Shown here piece after piece: positions 25,484-33,952 of a stretch of 64,000 nt of DNA (positions are counted from its first letter, which is position 1; every line of letters starts with the position of its first letter). The position numbers and the translations under genes are program-made. The notes below the pieces were generated by a model, which worked only from the letters and a program-made list of their open reading frames with translations, was not told the origin of the DNA and ran no database searches. Source of the stretch: Terrimesophilobacter mesophilus (GTDB lineage: Bacteria; Actinomycetota; Actinomycetes; Actinomycetales; Microbacteriaceae); assembly GCF_014200375.1 (NCBI RefSeq), contig NZ_JACHBP010000001.1:62001-126000 (forward strand), given 5' to 3'.

Positions 25484-25888
25484 ATGGATTACACCCTCAT
25501 TCTCATCGCCGTCGTTCTCGCGGTGTTCGTCTTCTTCCAGTTCCGCAGCTCACGGAAGCGCCAGAAGGATGCCGCAGAGCGTCTCGCGACGCTGCTGCCC
25601 GGTGTCGAGGTCATGACGAACTTCGGTCTGTACGGAACCCTCGTCTCGATCGACGAGGAAGAGAACCTCGCGTTCGTGGAGATCGCCCCCAAGACGATCG
25701 TGAAGCTGCATCGCCAGGTGATCCTCAAGGCAGTCGACCCCGTCATCCCCGAGGAGACGGCCGACGAGGTTGCCGAGGAGAACGGGCCGGAGCTCAATAC
25801 CTCGAGCGCCGTTCCGATGACCGAGCCCGAGTACGGGGAGCGGACCAAGAAGCCCTCGCGCAAGAAGCCGGCTTCGGACTCCGAGTAA
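25484..25888 (+). CDS. yajC: Sec translocon accessory subunit YajC
   Basis: A 134-residue single-span membrane protein associated with SecDF. The N-terminal segment (about 1-20, DYTLILIAVVLAVFVFFQF) is followed by the family motif RSSRKRQKDAAERLATLLPG and VMTNFGLYGTLVSI. The C-terminal 40 residues are acidic and low-complexity. GGAAGG lies 13 nt before the ATG. First gene of the yajC-secD-secF operon. Confidence 0.93.
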   Translation: MDYTLILIAVVLAVFVFFQFRSSRKRQKDAAERLATLLPGVEVMTNFGLYGTLVSIDEEENLAFVEIAPKTIVKLHRQVILKAVDPVIPEETADEVAEENGPELNTSSAVPMTEPEYGERTKKPSRKKPASDSE

Positions 25889-25936
25889 CCGCCAGCACCC
25901 TGTTCCCAGTCCACTCCCTAGAAAGCTGAGTCACAC

Positions 25937-27712
25937 GTGGCGGCACGCTCAACCCCGGTGAAGAAGGCATGGCGTTCGCTCACCTGGCTCATGGTGATCA
26001 TCGTCGGGCTCATCGCCATCAATGGCGGCGGAGCATTGCTTGCCGGGTGGAACTGGGTTCCCAAGCTCGCGCTCGACCTCATCGGCGGGACGCAGATCAT
26101 CCTTGCCCCGAAGCTCGAGAGCGGGCAATCGGTCAGCGCTGACCAGCTCAACCAGGCCGTGTCGATCATCCGGCAGCGCATCGACGCCGCAGGAGTCTCC
26201 GAGTCGGAGATCAACACGCAGGGTTCGAGCAACGTCGTCGTGTCGCTGCCGGGCATCCCGGACCAGGCGACGATCGATCGCATCGAGTCCTCCGCGAAGC
26301 TCGAGTTCCGTGCCGTCATCCAGACGGATGCCGCGGCCGTGTCGAACGTGGGAGAGACCCCTTCGCCCAGCCCGTCGCCCGGCGCATCCGACTCACCGGC
26401 GCCGTCGACTTCTCCCGAGCCCGCACCGTCGATCTCACCCAGCAATGCAAGCGACCCCGCGTGGGTGACCCCGGCGCTGCAGAAGCAATTCGACGACTTC
26501 AACTGTGCGGATGTCGAGAAGGCGAACACGAACGTCGCGCCGGCGGATAAGCCGCTCATCACCTGTGAGATCAACGGGACCCTCACGGATGCCCTGCCCG
26601 ACTACAAGTACATCCTCGGCCCCGTCGAGGTCTCCGGTGAGCGCATCAAGGACGCGACGAACGGCCTCGTCGCCAACAGCCAGGGTGTGAGCACCAACCA
26701 GTGGGGCGTCAACATCGTGTTCGACGCCGAGGGCGCCAAGCAGTTCGGTGAGGTCACGACGCGTCTCTACGGCCTGACCGGAGCCCGCCACCAGTTCGCG
26801 ATCGTCCTGGATGGCCAGGTCATCTCAGCGCCGACGACGAACGCCGTCATCACGGACGGAAAGCCGCAGATCACCGGATCCTTCACCCAGGAGACCTCGA
26901 AGACCCTCGCCGACCAGTTGAAGTTCGGCGCCCTGCCGATCGGATTCCTCGTTCAGAGCAAGGAATCGATCACGGCGACGCTCGGAACGACCCAGCTGCT
27001 GAGCGGTCTCCTCGCCGGGGCCATCGGCCTCATGCTCGTCATCGGCTACTCGCTGCTGCAATACCGGACCCTCGGGCTCGTGACGGTCGCATCGCTCGTC
27101 GTCGCGTTCTCGATCACCTATCTCATCGTCACGATCCTGTCCTGGCGCGAGGGCTATCGCCTCTCGCTCGCCGGCGTCGCCGGCCTCATCGTGGCGATCG
27201 GTATCACCGCGGACTCCTTCATCGTCTACTTCGAGCGAATACGCGACGAATTGCGCGATGGCCGGGTGCTCGTGTCCGCCGTCGAGGCCGGATGGAAGCG
27301 TGCCCTGCGCACCATTTTCGCCTCGGATGCCGTGAACTTCCTCGCCGCGATCGTGCTCTTCCTGCTTGCGGTCGGCAACGTGCGCGGCTTCGCCCTCACG
27401 CTCGGCCTCACGACCATCGTCGACGTTCTCGTCGTGACGATGTTCACCCACCCCATGATGCAGTTGCTCGCGAACACCGAGTTCTTCGGCGGTGGGCACC
27501 GGTTCAGCGGTCTTGATCCGAAGGCGCTCGGTGCCGTGTACCGGGGCCGTGCCCAGTTCAGGGCTCCGGCGGCATCCGTGGGGAGCGGAAAGGCCGCATC
27601 GGCCAGCAAGGAGGCCGCTCGGCGACAGACGATCGCCGAACGCAAGGCCGCGGAGCTCGCGGCGGGGAAGCCCGGAACATCCAGTCAACGGTCCAAAGGA
27701 AAGGATTCCTGA
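25937..27712 (+). CDS. secD: Protein translocase subunit SecD
   Basis: A 591-residue RND-type subunit that uses the proton gradient to help pull proteins through SecYEG. The first transmembrane helix (about 14-37) is followed by LDLIGGTQIIL, the large extracytoplasmic P1 domain and five C-terminal helices (GLLAGAIGLMLVIGYSLLQY onward, with GIGITADSFIVYFERIRDE). A Ser/Pro-rich spacer at about 137-172 is inserted in the extracytoplasmic part. The C-terminal tail is basic and Ala-rich. GTG start; its TGA overlaps the secF ATG by one base. Confidence 0.96.
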   Translation: MAARSTPVKKAWRSLTWLMVIIVGLIAINGGGALLAGWNWVPKLALDLIGGTQIILAPKLESGQSVSADQLNQAVSIIRQRIDAAGVSESEINTQGSSNVVVSLPGIPDQATIDRIESSAKLEFRAVIQTDAAAVSNVGETPSPSPSPGASDSPAPSTSPEPAPSISPSNASDPAWVTPALQKQFDDFNCADVEKANTNVAPADKPLITCEINGTLTDALPDYKYILGPVEVSGERIKDATNGLVANSQGVSTNQWGVNIVFDAEGAKQFGEVTTRLYGLTGARHQFAIVLDGQVISAPTTNAVITDGKPQITGSFTQETSKTLADQLKFGALPIGFLVQSKESITATLGTTQLLSGLLAGAIGLMLVIGYSLLQYRTLGLVTVASLVVAFSITYLIVTILSWREGYRLSLAGVAGLIVAIGITADSFIVYFERIRDELRDGRVLVSAVEAGWKRALRTIFASDAVNFLAAIVLFLLAVGNVRGFALTLGLTTIVDVLVVTMFTHPMMQLLANTEFFGGGHRFSGLDPKALGAVYRGRAQFRAPAASVGSGKAASASKEAARRQTIAERKAAELAAGKPGTSSQRSKGKDS

Positions 27713-28704
27713 TGGCCAGCTTCTCCCAGTTCGGCAATGACCTCTACACGGGCAAGCGCTCGTACGACTTCGTCGGAAAGAAGTACCTCTGGTATGCGAT
27801 CGCGATCGTCCTCATCGCGCTCGCGCTCGGCATCACGCTCCTGCGCGGAGGCTTCGAGTTCGGTATCGAGTTCCGGGGCGGGTCGCAGTTCGAGATCAGC
27901 AAGACGACGAACCTCGACCAGACGTTCGCCGCCAACGCTGTCACCGCCGAGGTGCCGAAGGCCAACCCGAGGGTCACGGTCATCGGCGGCAGCTCCGTCC
28001 GCATCCAGACCGACCAGCTCACCAACGCACAGAACGACCAGGTGAGGGATGCGCTGGCCGCGGCATACGAGGTCACACCCAAGCAGGTCACGGCCTCGTA
28101 CATCGGCGCGACCTGGGGCGCCGACATCACCAGCACGGCCATCCGCGGCCTCATCACGTTCCTCGTGCTCGCGGCGGTCGTCATGGCGATCTACTTCCGT
28201 ACCTGGAAGATGTCGCTTGCGGCCATGATCGCGCTGCTGCACGACCTCATCATCACGGCGGGCGTGTACGGCGTCCTGCAGTTCGAGGTCACACCGGCGG
28301 CGGTCATCGGATTCCTGACGATCCTCGGATACTCGCTCTACGACACGGTCGTGGTGTTCGACAAGATCCGGGAGAACACGATGGAGGACGGAGGAGAGAC
28401 CCGGCGCACGTTCTCGGAGTCCGTCAACCTCGCGGTGAACCAGACGCTCGTGAGATCGATCAACACCTCTGTGGTCGCCCTCCTCCCGGTCGGCGCGATC
28501 CTGTTCATCGGGGCGGCGCTCCTCGGCGCAGGAACGCTCCGCGACATCTCGCTCGCGCTCTTCATCGGCATGCTCGTCGGCACATACTCGACGATCTTCA
28601 TCGCGGCCCCGCTGTATGCGCACCTGCGCAGCTCAGAGGATGCCATCCAGAAGCAGTCGAAGAAGCTCCTGCAGAGCCGTAAGTCCGCCGCCGTCACGGA
28701 GTAG
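27712..28704 (+). CDS. secF: Protein translocase subunit SecF
   Basis: A 330-residue partner of SecD with six transmembrane helices. Seen: FEFGIEFRGGSQFEI after the first helix, the SecF signature LGYSLYDTVVVFDKIREN, and VNQTLVRSINTSVVALLPVG. It is translationally coupled to secD (TGATG). Confidence 0.97.
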   Translation: MASFSQFGNDLYTGKRSYDFVGKKYLWYAIAIVLIALALGITLLRGGFEFGIEFRGGSQFEISKTTNLDQTFAANAVTAEVPKANPRVTVIGGSSVRIQTDQLTNAQNDQVRDALAAAYEVTPKQVTASYIGATWGADITSTAIRGLITFLVLAAVVMAIYFRTWKMSLAAMIALLHDLIITAGVYGVLQFEVTPAAVIGFLTILGYSLYDTVVVFDKIRENTMEDGGETRRTFSESVNLAVNQTLVRSINTSVVALLPVGAILFIGAALLGAGTLRDISLALFIGMLVGTYSTIFIAAPLYAHLRSSEDAIQKQSKKLLQSRKSAAVTE

Positions 28705-28734
28705 CGCCTTCGGCCGGATCCCAGAGCAGAATGC

Positions 28735-28740
28735 TAGTTT
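28735..28740 (+). promoter_or_regulatory. Extended -10 upstream of rel
   Basis: TGCTAGTTT (TG-N-TAGTTT) lies 18 nt before the rel ATG, leaving a short leader that carries GGAGG. Confidence 0.4.
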
Positions 28741-28758
28741 TGCAGGGGAGGAGGCGCG

Positions 28759-31059
28759 ATGACTGAGACGAAACCTCCCCTCGTCGTGCCCGGCGGAGAC
28801 GCTGTCTCGGCCGCGGATGCCGCGCACGTCCCTGCATCCGTGCGGCGGAACCTGCTTCCTCGGATCTTCTCCCGCGCCCAGCCGATCGGCGCCGTCGAGC
28901 GCCTCGTCAAGACGGTTCGGACGCATCATCCCAAATCAGACACCGGGCTCATCGAGCGCGCATACTCTGCTGCGCAGCGTGCGCACGAAGGGCAGCTCCG
29001 CCGCAGCGGGGAGCCGTACATCACGCATCCGCTCGCCGTCGCACAGATTCTCGCCGATCTCGGTATCGGCCCCGTGACGATCGCAGCGGCACTGCTTCAC
29101 GACACGGTCGAAGACACCGATTACACGCTCGCGTCCGTACGCAAGGATTTCGGCGACGAGATCGCCATGCTCGTCGACGGAGTCACCAAACTCGACAAAC
29201 TCAAGTACGGGGACAGCGCCCAGGCCGAGACCGTGCGCAAGATGGTCGTGGCGATGTCGAAGGACATCCGGGTGCTCGTCATCAAGCTCGCCGACCGTCT
29301 GCACAACGCGCGGACCTGGGGCTTCGTCTCGCCGGAGTCCGCCGCGCGCAAGGCGCAGGAGACACTCGAGATCTACGCGCCGCTCGCCCATCGACTGGGG
29401 ATCCAGGCGATCAAGTGGGAGCTCGAGGACCTCTCCTTCGCCGTGCTCTATCCGAAGCTCTACGTCGAGATCGAAGGCCTCGTCAAGGAACGTTCGCCTC
29501 AGCGCGAAGAGTTCGTGCACGAGGTCATCGACGCGGTCAACGAGGATCTGAAGGCCGCGAAGATCCGCGGGAAGGTCGCCGGAAGGCCGAAACAGTTCTA
29601 CTCGATCTACCAGAAGATGGTCATGCGGGGGAGGGAGTTCGACGAGATCTACGACCTCGTCGGCATCCGGATCCTCGTGAACTCCGTGCGCGACTGCTAT
29701 GCGGTGCTCGGCTCGATCCACGCGAGGTGGAATCCGATCCCCGGACGATTCAAGGATTACATCGCGACGCCGAAGTTCAACCTGTACCAGTCGCTACACA
29801 CGACCGTCATCGGGCCGCACGGCCGCGCGGTGGAGATCCAGATCCGCACGGAGGAGATGCACCAGCGTGCGGAGTTCGGCGTCGCCGCCCACTGGAAGTA
29901 CAAGGATCGGATGAACGGCGGCAGGTCGACGGGGATCGCGCCGGACACCGACATGGCGTGGCTCGCCCACATCACCGACTGGCAGGCGGAGACGAGCGAC
30001 CCGGGAGAGTTCCTGGAGTCGCTGCGCTTCGAGATCGGCGCGAAGGAGGTCTACGTCTTCACTCCGCACGGGAAGGTCATCGGCCTGCCCGCCGGGGCGA
30101 CACCCGTGGACTTCGCGTACGCCGTGCACACCGAGGTCGGACACCGCACCATGGGCGCGAAGGTCAACGGGCGGCTGGTCCCGCTCGACACCGCGCTCTC
30201 CAGCGGTGAGGTCGTCGAGGTCTTCACGTCGAAGAATCCGGATGCCGGGCCGAGCAAGGACTGGCTCGCGTTCGTCAAGAGCCCCCGGGCCCGTAACAAG
30301 ATCAAGCAGTGGTTCACGAAGGAGCGGCGCGAGGAGGCCGTCGAGCAGGGCAAGGATGCGATCGCCCGCGCCATGCGCAAGCAGAACCTTCCGCTGCAGA
30401 AGCTCATGAGCCAGGACTCGTTCAGCGAGGTCGCCGCCCAGTTGCGCTACGAGGACGTCTCCGCGCTCTACGCGGCAGTCGGCGAGGGGCACATCTCCAC
30501 TCAGTCGGTGCTCGAGAAGGTCGTCGCGAACCTGCAATCCGACTCGGAGAACGATGAGTCAGAACTGCCGATGCCGGTCAAGGGCCGTTCTCGCCCTCTG
30601 CGCAACACGGAGTCGGGTGTGCTCGTGCGCGGGGCGCCGGACATCCTGGTCAAGCTCGCGAAGTGCTGCACGCCGGTACCGGGCGATGAGATCGTCGGAT
30701 TCGTGACGCGCGGCTCAGGAGTCTCGGTCCACCAGGCGGACTGCAACAACGTGGCCTCGCTCGTCGCCCAGCCGGAACGCATGATCGAGGTGGAGTGGGC
30801 GCCGACGAATTCGAGCGTGTTCCTCGTGCAGATCCAGGTCGAGGCGCTCGACCGGGCCGGACTGCTCTCCGATGTCACGAGAGTGCTCTCGGAGCATCAC
30901 GTGAACATCCTCTCGGCGACGGTGCAGACCTCGAGCGACCGACTTGCGCTCAGCAGGTTCCTGTTCGAGACCGGCGACACGACTCATCTGGATCGCGTGC
31001 TCAACGCCGTGAGGAGAATCGACCAGGTCTACGACGTGTACCGGGTCAGCGCGGGCTGA
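28759..31059 (+). CDS. rel: Bifunctional (p)ppGpp synthetase/hydrolase Rel
   Basis: A 766-residue long-form RSH protein controlling the stringent response. The hydrolase HD domain is intact (AALLHDTVEDTDYT, His114/Asp115), and the synthetase domain has FDEIYDLVGIRILV and FNLYQSLHTTVIGP, so both activities are expected. TGS (KEVYVFTPHGKVIGLPAGAT), the zinc-finger region (KLAKCCTPVPGDEIVGFVTR) and the C-terminal ACT domain follow. The ATG has GGAGG 7 nt upstream. It is placed after secDF as in M. tuberculosis. Its 3' end overlaps the convergent AbiEi-like gene by 14 bp. Confidence 0.97.
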   Translation: MTETKPPLVVPGGDAVSAADAAHVPASVRRNLLPRIFSRAQPIGAVERLVKTVRTHHPKSDTGLIERAYSAAQRAHEGQLRRSGEPYITHPLAVAQILADLGIGPVTIAAALLHDTVEDTDYTLASVRKDFGDEIAMLVDGVTKLDKLKYGDSAQAETVRKMVVAMSKDIRVLVIKLADRLHNARTWGFVSPESAARKAQETLEIYAPLAHRLGIQAIKWELEDLSFAVLYPKLYVEIEGLVKERSPQREEFVHEVIDAVNEDLKAAKIRGKVAGRPKQFYSIYQKMVMRGREFDEIYDLVGIRILVNSVRDCYAVLGSIHARWNPIPGRFKDYIATPKFNLYQSLHTTVIGPHGRAVEIQIRTEEMHQRAEFGVAAHWKYKDRMNGGRSTGIAPDTDMAWLAHITDWQAETSDPGEFLESLRFEIGAKEVYVFTPHGKVIGLPAGATPVDFAYAVHTEVGHRTMGAKVNGRLVPLDTALSSGEVVEVFTSKNPDAGPSKDWLAFVKSPRARNKIKQWFTKERREEAVEQGKDAIARAMRKQNLPLQKLMSQDSFSEVAAQLRYEDVSALYAAVGEGHISTQSVLEKVVANLQSDSENDESELPMPVKGRSRPLRNTESGVLVRGAPDILVKLAKCCTPVPGDEIVGFVTRGSGVSVHQADCNNVASLVAQPERMIEVEWAPTNSSVFLVQIQVEALDRAGLLSDVTRVLSEHHVNILSATVQTSSDRLALSRFLFETGDTTHLDRVLNAVRRIDQVYDVYRVSAG

Positions 31060-31603
31060 CCTGGGCGACCGGGCGGAACGCCTCGGTGAGCACGGAGATC
31101 GCCCGATTGCGGTGCGGGAGGTTTCTTCGGGTCTCGATGACGGCCGTGCAGTCCTCGAGCGTGAACCCTCTGCCGAGGCGGGAGAGCGCGACGATGATGG
31201 CACCGTTCGCGTGAGGGGCTCGCGCCATGTCGATCGCGGTGCGCAGCGGTGTCGTCACGGGCATGCCCCCGAGCGTCAAGACATCCTCCGGGCCGATGAC
31301 GACCTCCCGGAATGCCTGGCGAGCCGTTGACAGTGGTCGATAGCCGCTCGTCGCGTCCACGCACAGCTGCAGCCGCGCAGGCGGAGAGGTCAGCAGACCG
31401 TAGATCCACGCGGCGGTCAGCTGTTCCGCGATCGCTCTCGGGCCGGCCTCCGCGGCGACGGATGCTGCGCGCAGGTCAGCGCAGGGTATCGAATCGGTCG
31501 GGCAGAACGCTCCACCGATGGGCAGCAGTTCTCCGTCGAGCGCTGCAGCGTGCAGCTCCGGTTCCGGCAGGTCGATGCGGGAGAGCACGGCGGGCAGTCG
31601 CAT
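31046..31603 (-). CDS. AbiEi-like protein (antitoxin-family, solitary)
   Basis: A 185-residue protein resembling actinobacterial AbiEi-family antitoxin-like proteins of type IV toxin-antitoxin systems. Supporting stretches are ARQAFREVVIGPEDVLTLGG and MPVTTPLRTAIDMARA. No AbiEii nucleotidyltransferase toxin is adjacent, and the protein is shorter than full AbiEi regulators, with no clear N-terminal winged helix and no C-terminal nuclease domain. ATG 31603 is chosen over an upstream frame because of the better N-terminus (MRLPAVLSRIDLPEPE). Family assignment is tentative; the position next to rel may be coincidental. Confidence 0.5.
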   Translation of the reverse strand: MRLPAVLSRIDLPEPELHAAALDGELLPIGGAFCPTDSIPCADLRAASVAAEAGPRAIAEQLTAAWIYGLLTSPPARLQLCVDATSGYRPLSTARQAFREVVIGPEDVLTLGGMPVTTPLRTAIDMARAPHANGAIIVALSRLGRGFTLEDCTAVIETRRNLPHRNRAISVLTEAFRPVAQVSPR

Positions 31604-31678
31604 CCGACCATCGTCGCCCCGACGGGGAAGCCGAACGCGGGTCCGGGGCGCAATTGTGCACAACGCGGGCCTGTGGAA

Positions 31679-31731
31679 AGGAGACGCGGCGGAGAAGCGA
31701 TACCGCGGAGAGGAGACGCGGCGGAGAAGCG
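31679..31731. repeat. Two 21-bp direct repeats, 32-bp period
   Basis: Identical 21-bp copies (31679-31699 and 31711-31731), each starting AGGAGACGCGG, are separated by 11 bp. They fill most of the 132-bp gap between the AbiEi-like start and the end of the DUF349 gene. Function unknown. Confidence 0.7.
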
Positions 31732-31735
31732 GCGC

Positions 31736-33013
31736 CTAGCCGATCGCGGCGAGCCACGCCTTTCGAGCCGCAAGGGCCTCCTCGGCCTCGGCGACCCTGG
31801 TGGAGTCGCCCGCCGCAGTGGCATCCGCGAGCTCCTGCTCCAGCTTTGCGATCGCGTCTTCGAGCTGGCTCGCAAGGCCCTCGCTCCTGGCCTTCTTCTC
31901 CGGGTTGTTACGGTGCCAGAAGTCCTCGTCGAGCTTTCTCACGGCCGCCTCGACCTTGCGCATCCGGTCTTCGACCGTGCGCACCTTGTCTCTGGGAACC
32001 TTGCCGATCTCATCCCAGCGGCGCTGGATCGAGAGCAGGGCGTCTTTTGCGGCGTCGCGATCGGTCGCCGTCAGGAGGGGTTCTGACTCCTCGAGGAGCG
32101 CGAGCTTCTTCTCCAGATTGGCGCTGAACTCCGCATCGTCCCGAGCGTCGACCTCGGCCTTGGCCGCGTACAGGACATCGCCTGCGGCCTTGAACCGTGC
32201 CCAGAGCGAATCATCGACCTTCTTGCCTGCCCTCCCGGCGCGCTTCCATTCGTCGAGCAGCGTCCGATACGCGGGGATGCCGTCCACGCCCTTGGTCGAG
32301 AGGGCCTCGGCCTTCTCCGCGAGTTCCTGCTTGCGCAGTCGAGCATCCTTGTGGACGGTGTCGAGTTCGGCGAAGAAGGCCTTGCGGTGCGTCTCGATCG
32401 TCGTGCGGGCGGCTCGGAACCGCTTCCAGAGCTCATTGCTCTCCGCCTTCGGGAGGCGCGGACCGTCCTGCTGATGCTTCTGCCAGCGTTCGAAGAGCGC
32501 GTCGAGGCTTGCGCTCACGCTCTTCCATTGCGCCTTCGCGAAGTCCTGGGCGGCAAGGGTCTCGACCTCGGCGACGAGGGCCATCCGGTCCTGGACGGCG
32601 GTCTCGACGGCCGCCTTCGCCTCAGCGGCCTGCTTCTCCGTCAGCTCGTCGACGGTCCCGTGGAGAGCATCCAGACGGGCCTCCAGGGAGGCGAGATCTC
32701 CCACGGCGTTCGCGTCGGCGATGCTCGCGCGCAGCGTGGAGACCGTCTTGGCGACATCCTGCGCCGCAGTGCCGCGCTTGACTCGCTGCTCCAGCAGCGT
32801 GACCTGTCCGGCCAATTCGACGAACTTCCGTTCGAAGTAGGCCAGCGCCTCCTCCGGTGTGCCATCCGGGTACTGCCCCACCGAGCGCTCGCCGTCCGAC
32901 GTGCGCACGAAAACAGTGCCGGTCTCGTCAACCCGGCCCCACGGTGCTGGGGTGTTCTCCAACTGTCCCACCTTGCCGATATCGCTGTGCCTGCGGTCGG
33001 GCGAAACCCGCAC
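31736..33013 (-). CDS. DUF349 domain protein (coiled-coil)
   Basis: A 425-residue soluble protein made largely of charged helices with repeated DUF349 modules (for example WKSVSASLDALFERWQK, LWKRFRAARTTIETHRKAFF and SIQRRWDEIGKVPRD). DUF349 proteins are widespread in actinobacteria with no firm function; a link to ribosome or stress biology has been suggested for relatives. The N-terminal PWGRVDETGTVFVRTSDGERSVGQYP is typical of the Microbacteriaceae form. Start uncertain: GTG 33013 (TAGGCT lies 11 nt upstream) or GTG 32971. Confidence 0.82.
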   Translation of the reverse strand: MRVSPDRRHSDIGKVGQLENTPAPWGRVDETGTVFVRTSDGERSVGQYPDGTPEEALAYFERKFVELAGQVTLLEQRVKRGTAAQDVAKTVSTLRASIADANAVGDLASLEARLDALHGTVDELTEKQAAEAKAAVETAVQDRMALVAEVETLAAQDFAKAQWKSVSASLDALFERWQKHQQDGPRLPKAESNELWKRFRAARTTIETHRKAFFAELDTVHKDARLRKQELAEKAEALSTKGVDGIPAYRTLLDEWKRAGRAGKKVDDSLWARFKAAGDVLYAAKAEVDARDDAEFSANLEKKLALLEESEPLLTATDRDAAKDALLSIQRRWDEIGKVPRDKVRTVEDRMRKVEAAVRKLDEDFWHRNNPEKKARSEGLASQLEDAIAKLEQELADATAAGDSTRVAEAEEALAARKAWLAAIG

Positions 33014-33069
33014 GACCGATCACAAGCCTATTGCACCGGCCCGCACGGGCATGGCCGGGCCTGCGCCGC

Positions 33070-33864
33070 CTACTGGACGGTGACGGCCGTGATCGAGGTC
33101 GGAACGGCTGGACGCCCATCCGGCACGCCGCCCACCGTTCCCGCATCGGCGATCGCCGAGATGAGCGCATCGAGGCCCTTGGTCACGTGTCCGAAGATCG
33201 TGTACCCACCGGCAGCATCGTTCGGAATGGTGCCGTCGGCGAGCATGATGAAGAACTGGTGGCCCTGGGAGTACGCGGCGCCGCCGGCACGGGCGAGCGC
33301 GATCGTCCCTGCGGGGTAGACCGAGTCGGCCGGTGCATTCTCGATAGGTCCGTACTGGAAGGTCGGGTCGCCTGCTCCTGTGCCATCGAGCGACCCGCAC
33401 TGGATGAGCCGCGTGGGAGCCGTGGTCAGCCGGTGGCAGGTCTTGCCAATGAAGTACTTGCTCGAGACCTCGTCGACGAAGACGGCGACCGCCTGGGGCG
33501 CCACCTTGCCGTCCAGCGTGAAGTCGAGGGGCGTGGAGTTCAGCGTCAGCGTTCCGGTCCAGTCCCTGCCGTCGGCGGAGGAGGGGTCGGGGATGTCGCC
33601 GATGTTCTGCCCGGTCGACGGGTCGACGGGCGACGACGGCGATGCGGAGGGCTCAGGCGCGGGCACACCGGGGCCCGCCGTGAAATACACCACCTGGGTC
33701 ACCGCAGCGAGGGCGGCCACGAGAACGGCGCCGGCGATGGCGAAGAGGTTGTCCCTGCGGCGTCGGCGCACCTGTTCCTGGTGAACTCCCTGACGAGCGT
33801 TGAATCGACGCAGTCTTTCGCGTGCCTCGCGTGCCTCGCGTTCGGCTGTCCTGCTCCGTGCCAC
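33070..33864 (-). CDS. Membrane-anchored cyclophilin-type peptidyl-prolyl isomerase
   Basis: A 264-residue protein with a very basic cytoplasmic N-terminus (residues 1-38), one hydrophobic signal anchor (about 40-63), a Pro/Ser-rich linker (about 65-95) and an extracytoplasmic cyclophilin domain (about 100-264). The domain has [30 protein letters not shown] and [12 protein letters not shown]. It probably folds exported proteins; the genes for SecDF are close. The GTG start has AAGGAG 4-5 nt upstream. M. tuberculosis PpiB (Rv2582) lies next to rel in the same way. Confidence 0.9.
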   Translation of the reverse strand: MARSRTAEREAREARERLRRFNARQGVHQEQVRRRRRDNLFAIAGAVLVAALAAVTQVVYFTAGPGVPAPEPSASPSSPVDPSTGQNIGDIPDPSSADGRDWTGTLTLNSTPLDFTLDGKVAPQAVAVFVDEVSSKYFIGKTCHRLTTAPTRLIQCGSLDGTGAGDPTFQYGPIENAPADSVYPAGTIALARAGGAAYSQGHQFFIMLADGTIPNDAAGGYTIFGHVTKGLDALISAIADAGTVGGVPDGRPAVPTSITAVTVQ

Positions 33865-33939
33865 GTCGCTCCTTAGGGGAATCTTGCATGAGTGCCCAGA
33901 AGTACATTACCCGCCGGGCTGCACGCCGGAGGTCGCAAC

Positions 33940-33945
33940 TACCAT
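33940..33945 (+). promoter_or_regulatory. Candidate leaderless -10 of rarA
   Basis: TACCAT, 7 nt, then ATG 33953. A GGAGGT at 33928-33933 would instead serve ATG 33944, but with an over-long 10-11 nt spacing. Confidence 0.35.
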
Positions 33946-33952
33946 GTCAACT

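Noticed and set aside
33946-33952. ATG 33944 as the rarA start with GGAGGT as ribosome binding site
   Set aside because: Spacing of 10-11 nt is longer than ideal, while ATG 33953 has the leaderless hexamer at 7 nt. The difference is only three residues, so this is a preference, not a firm exclusion.
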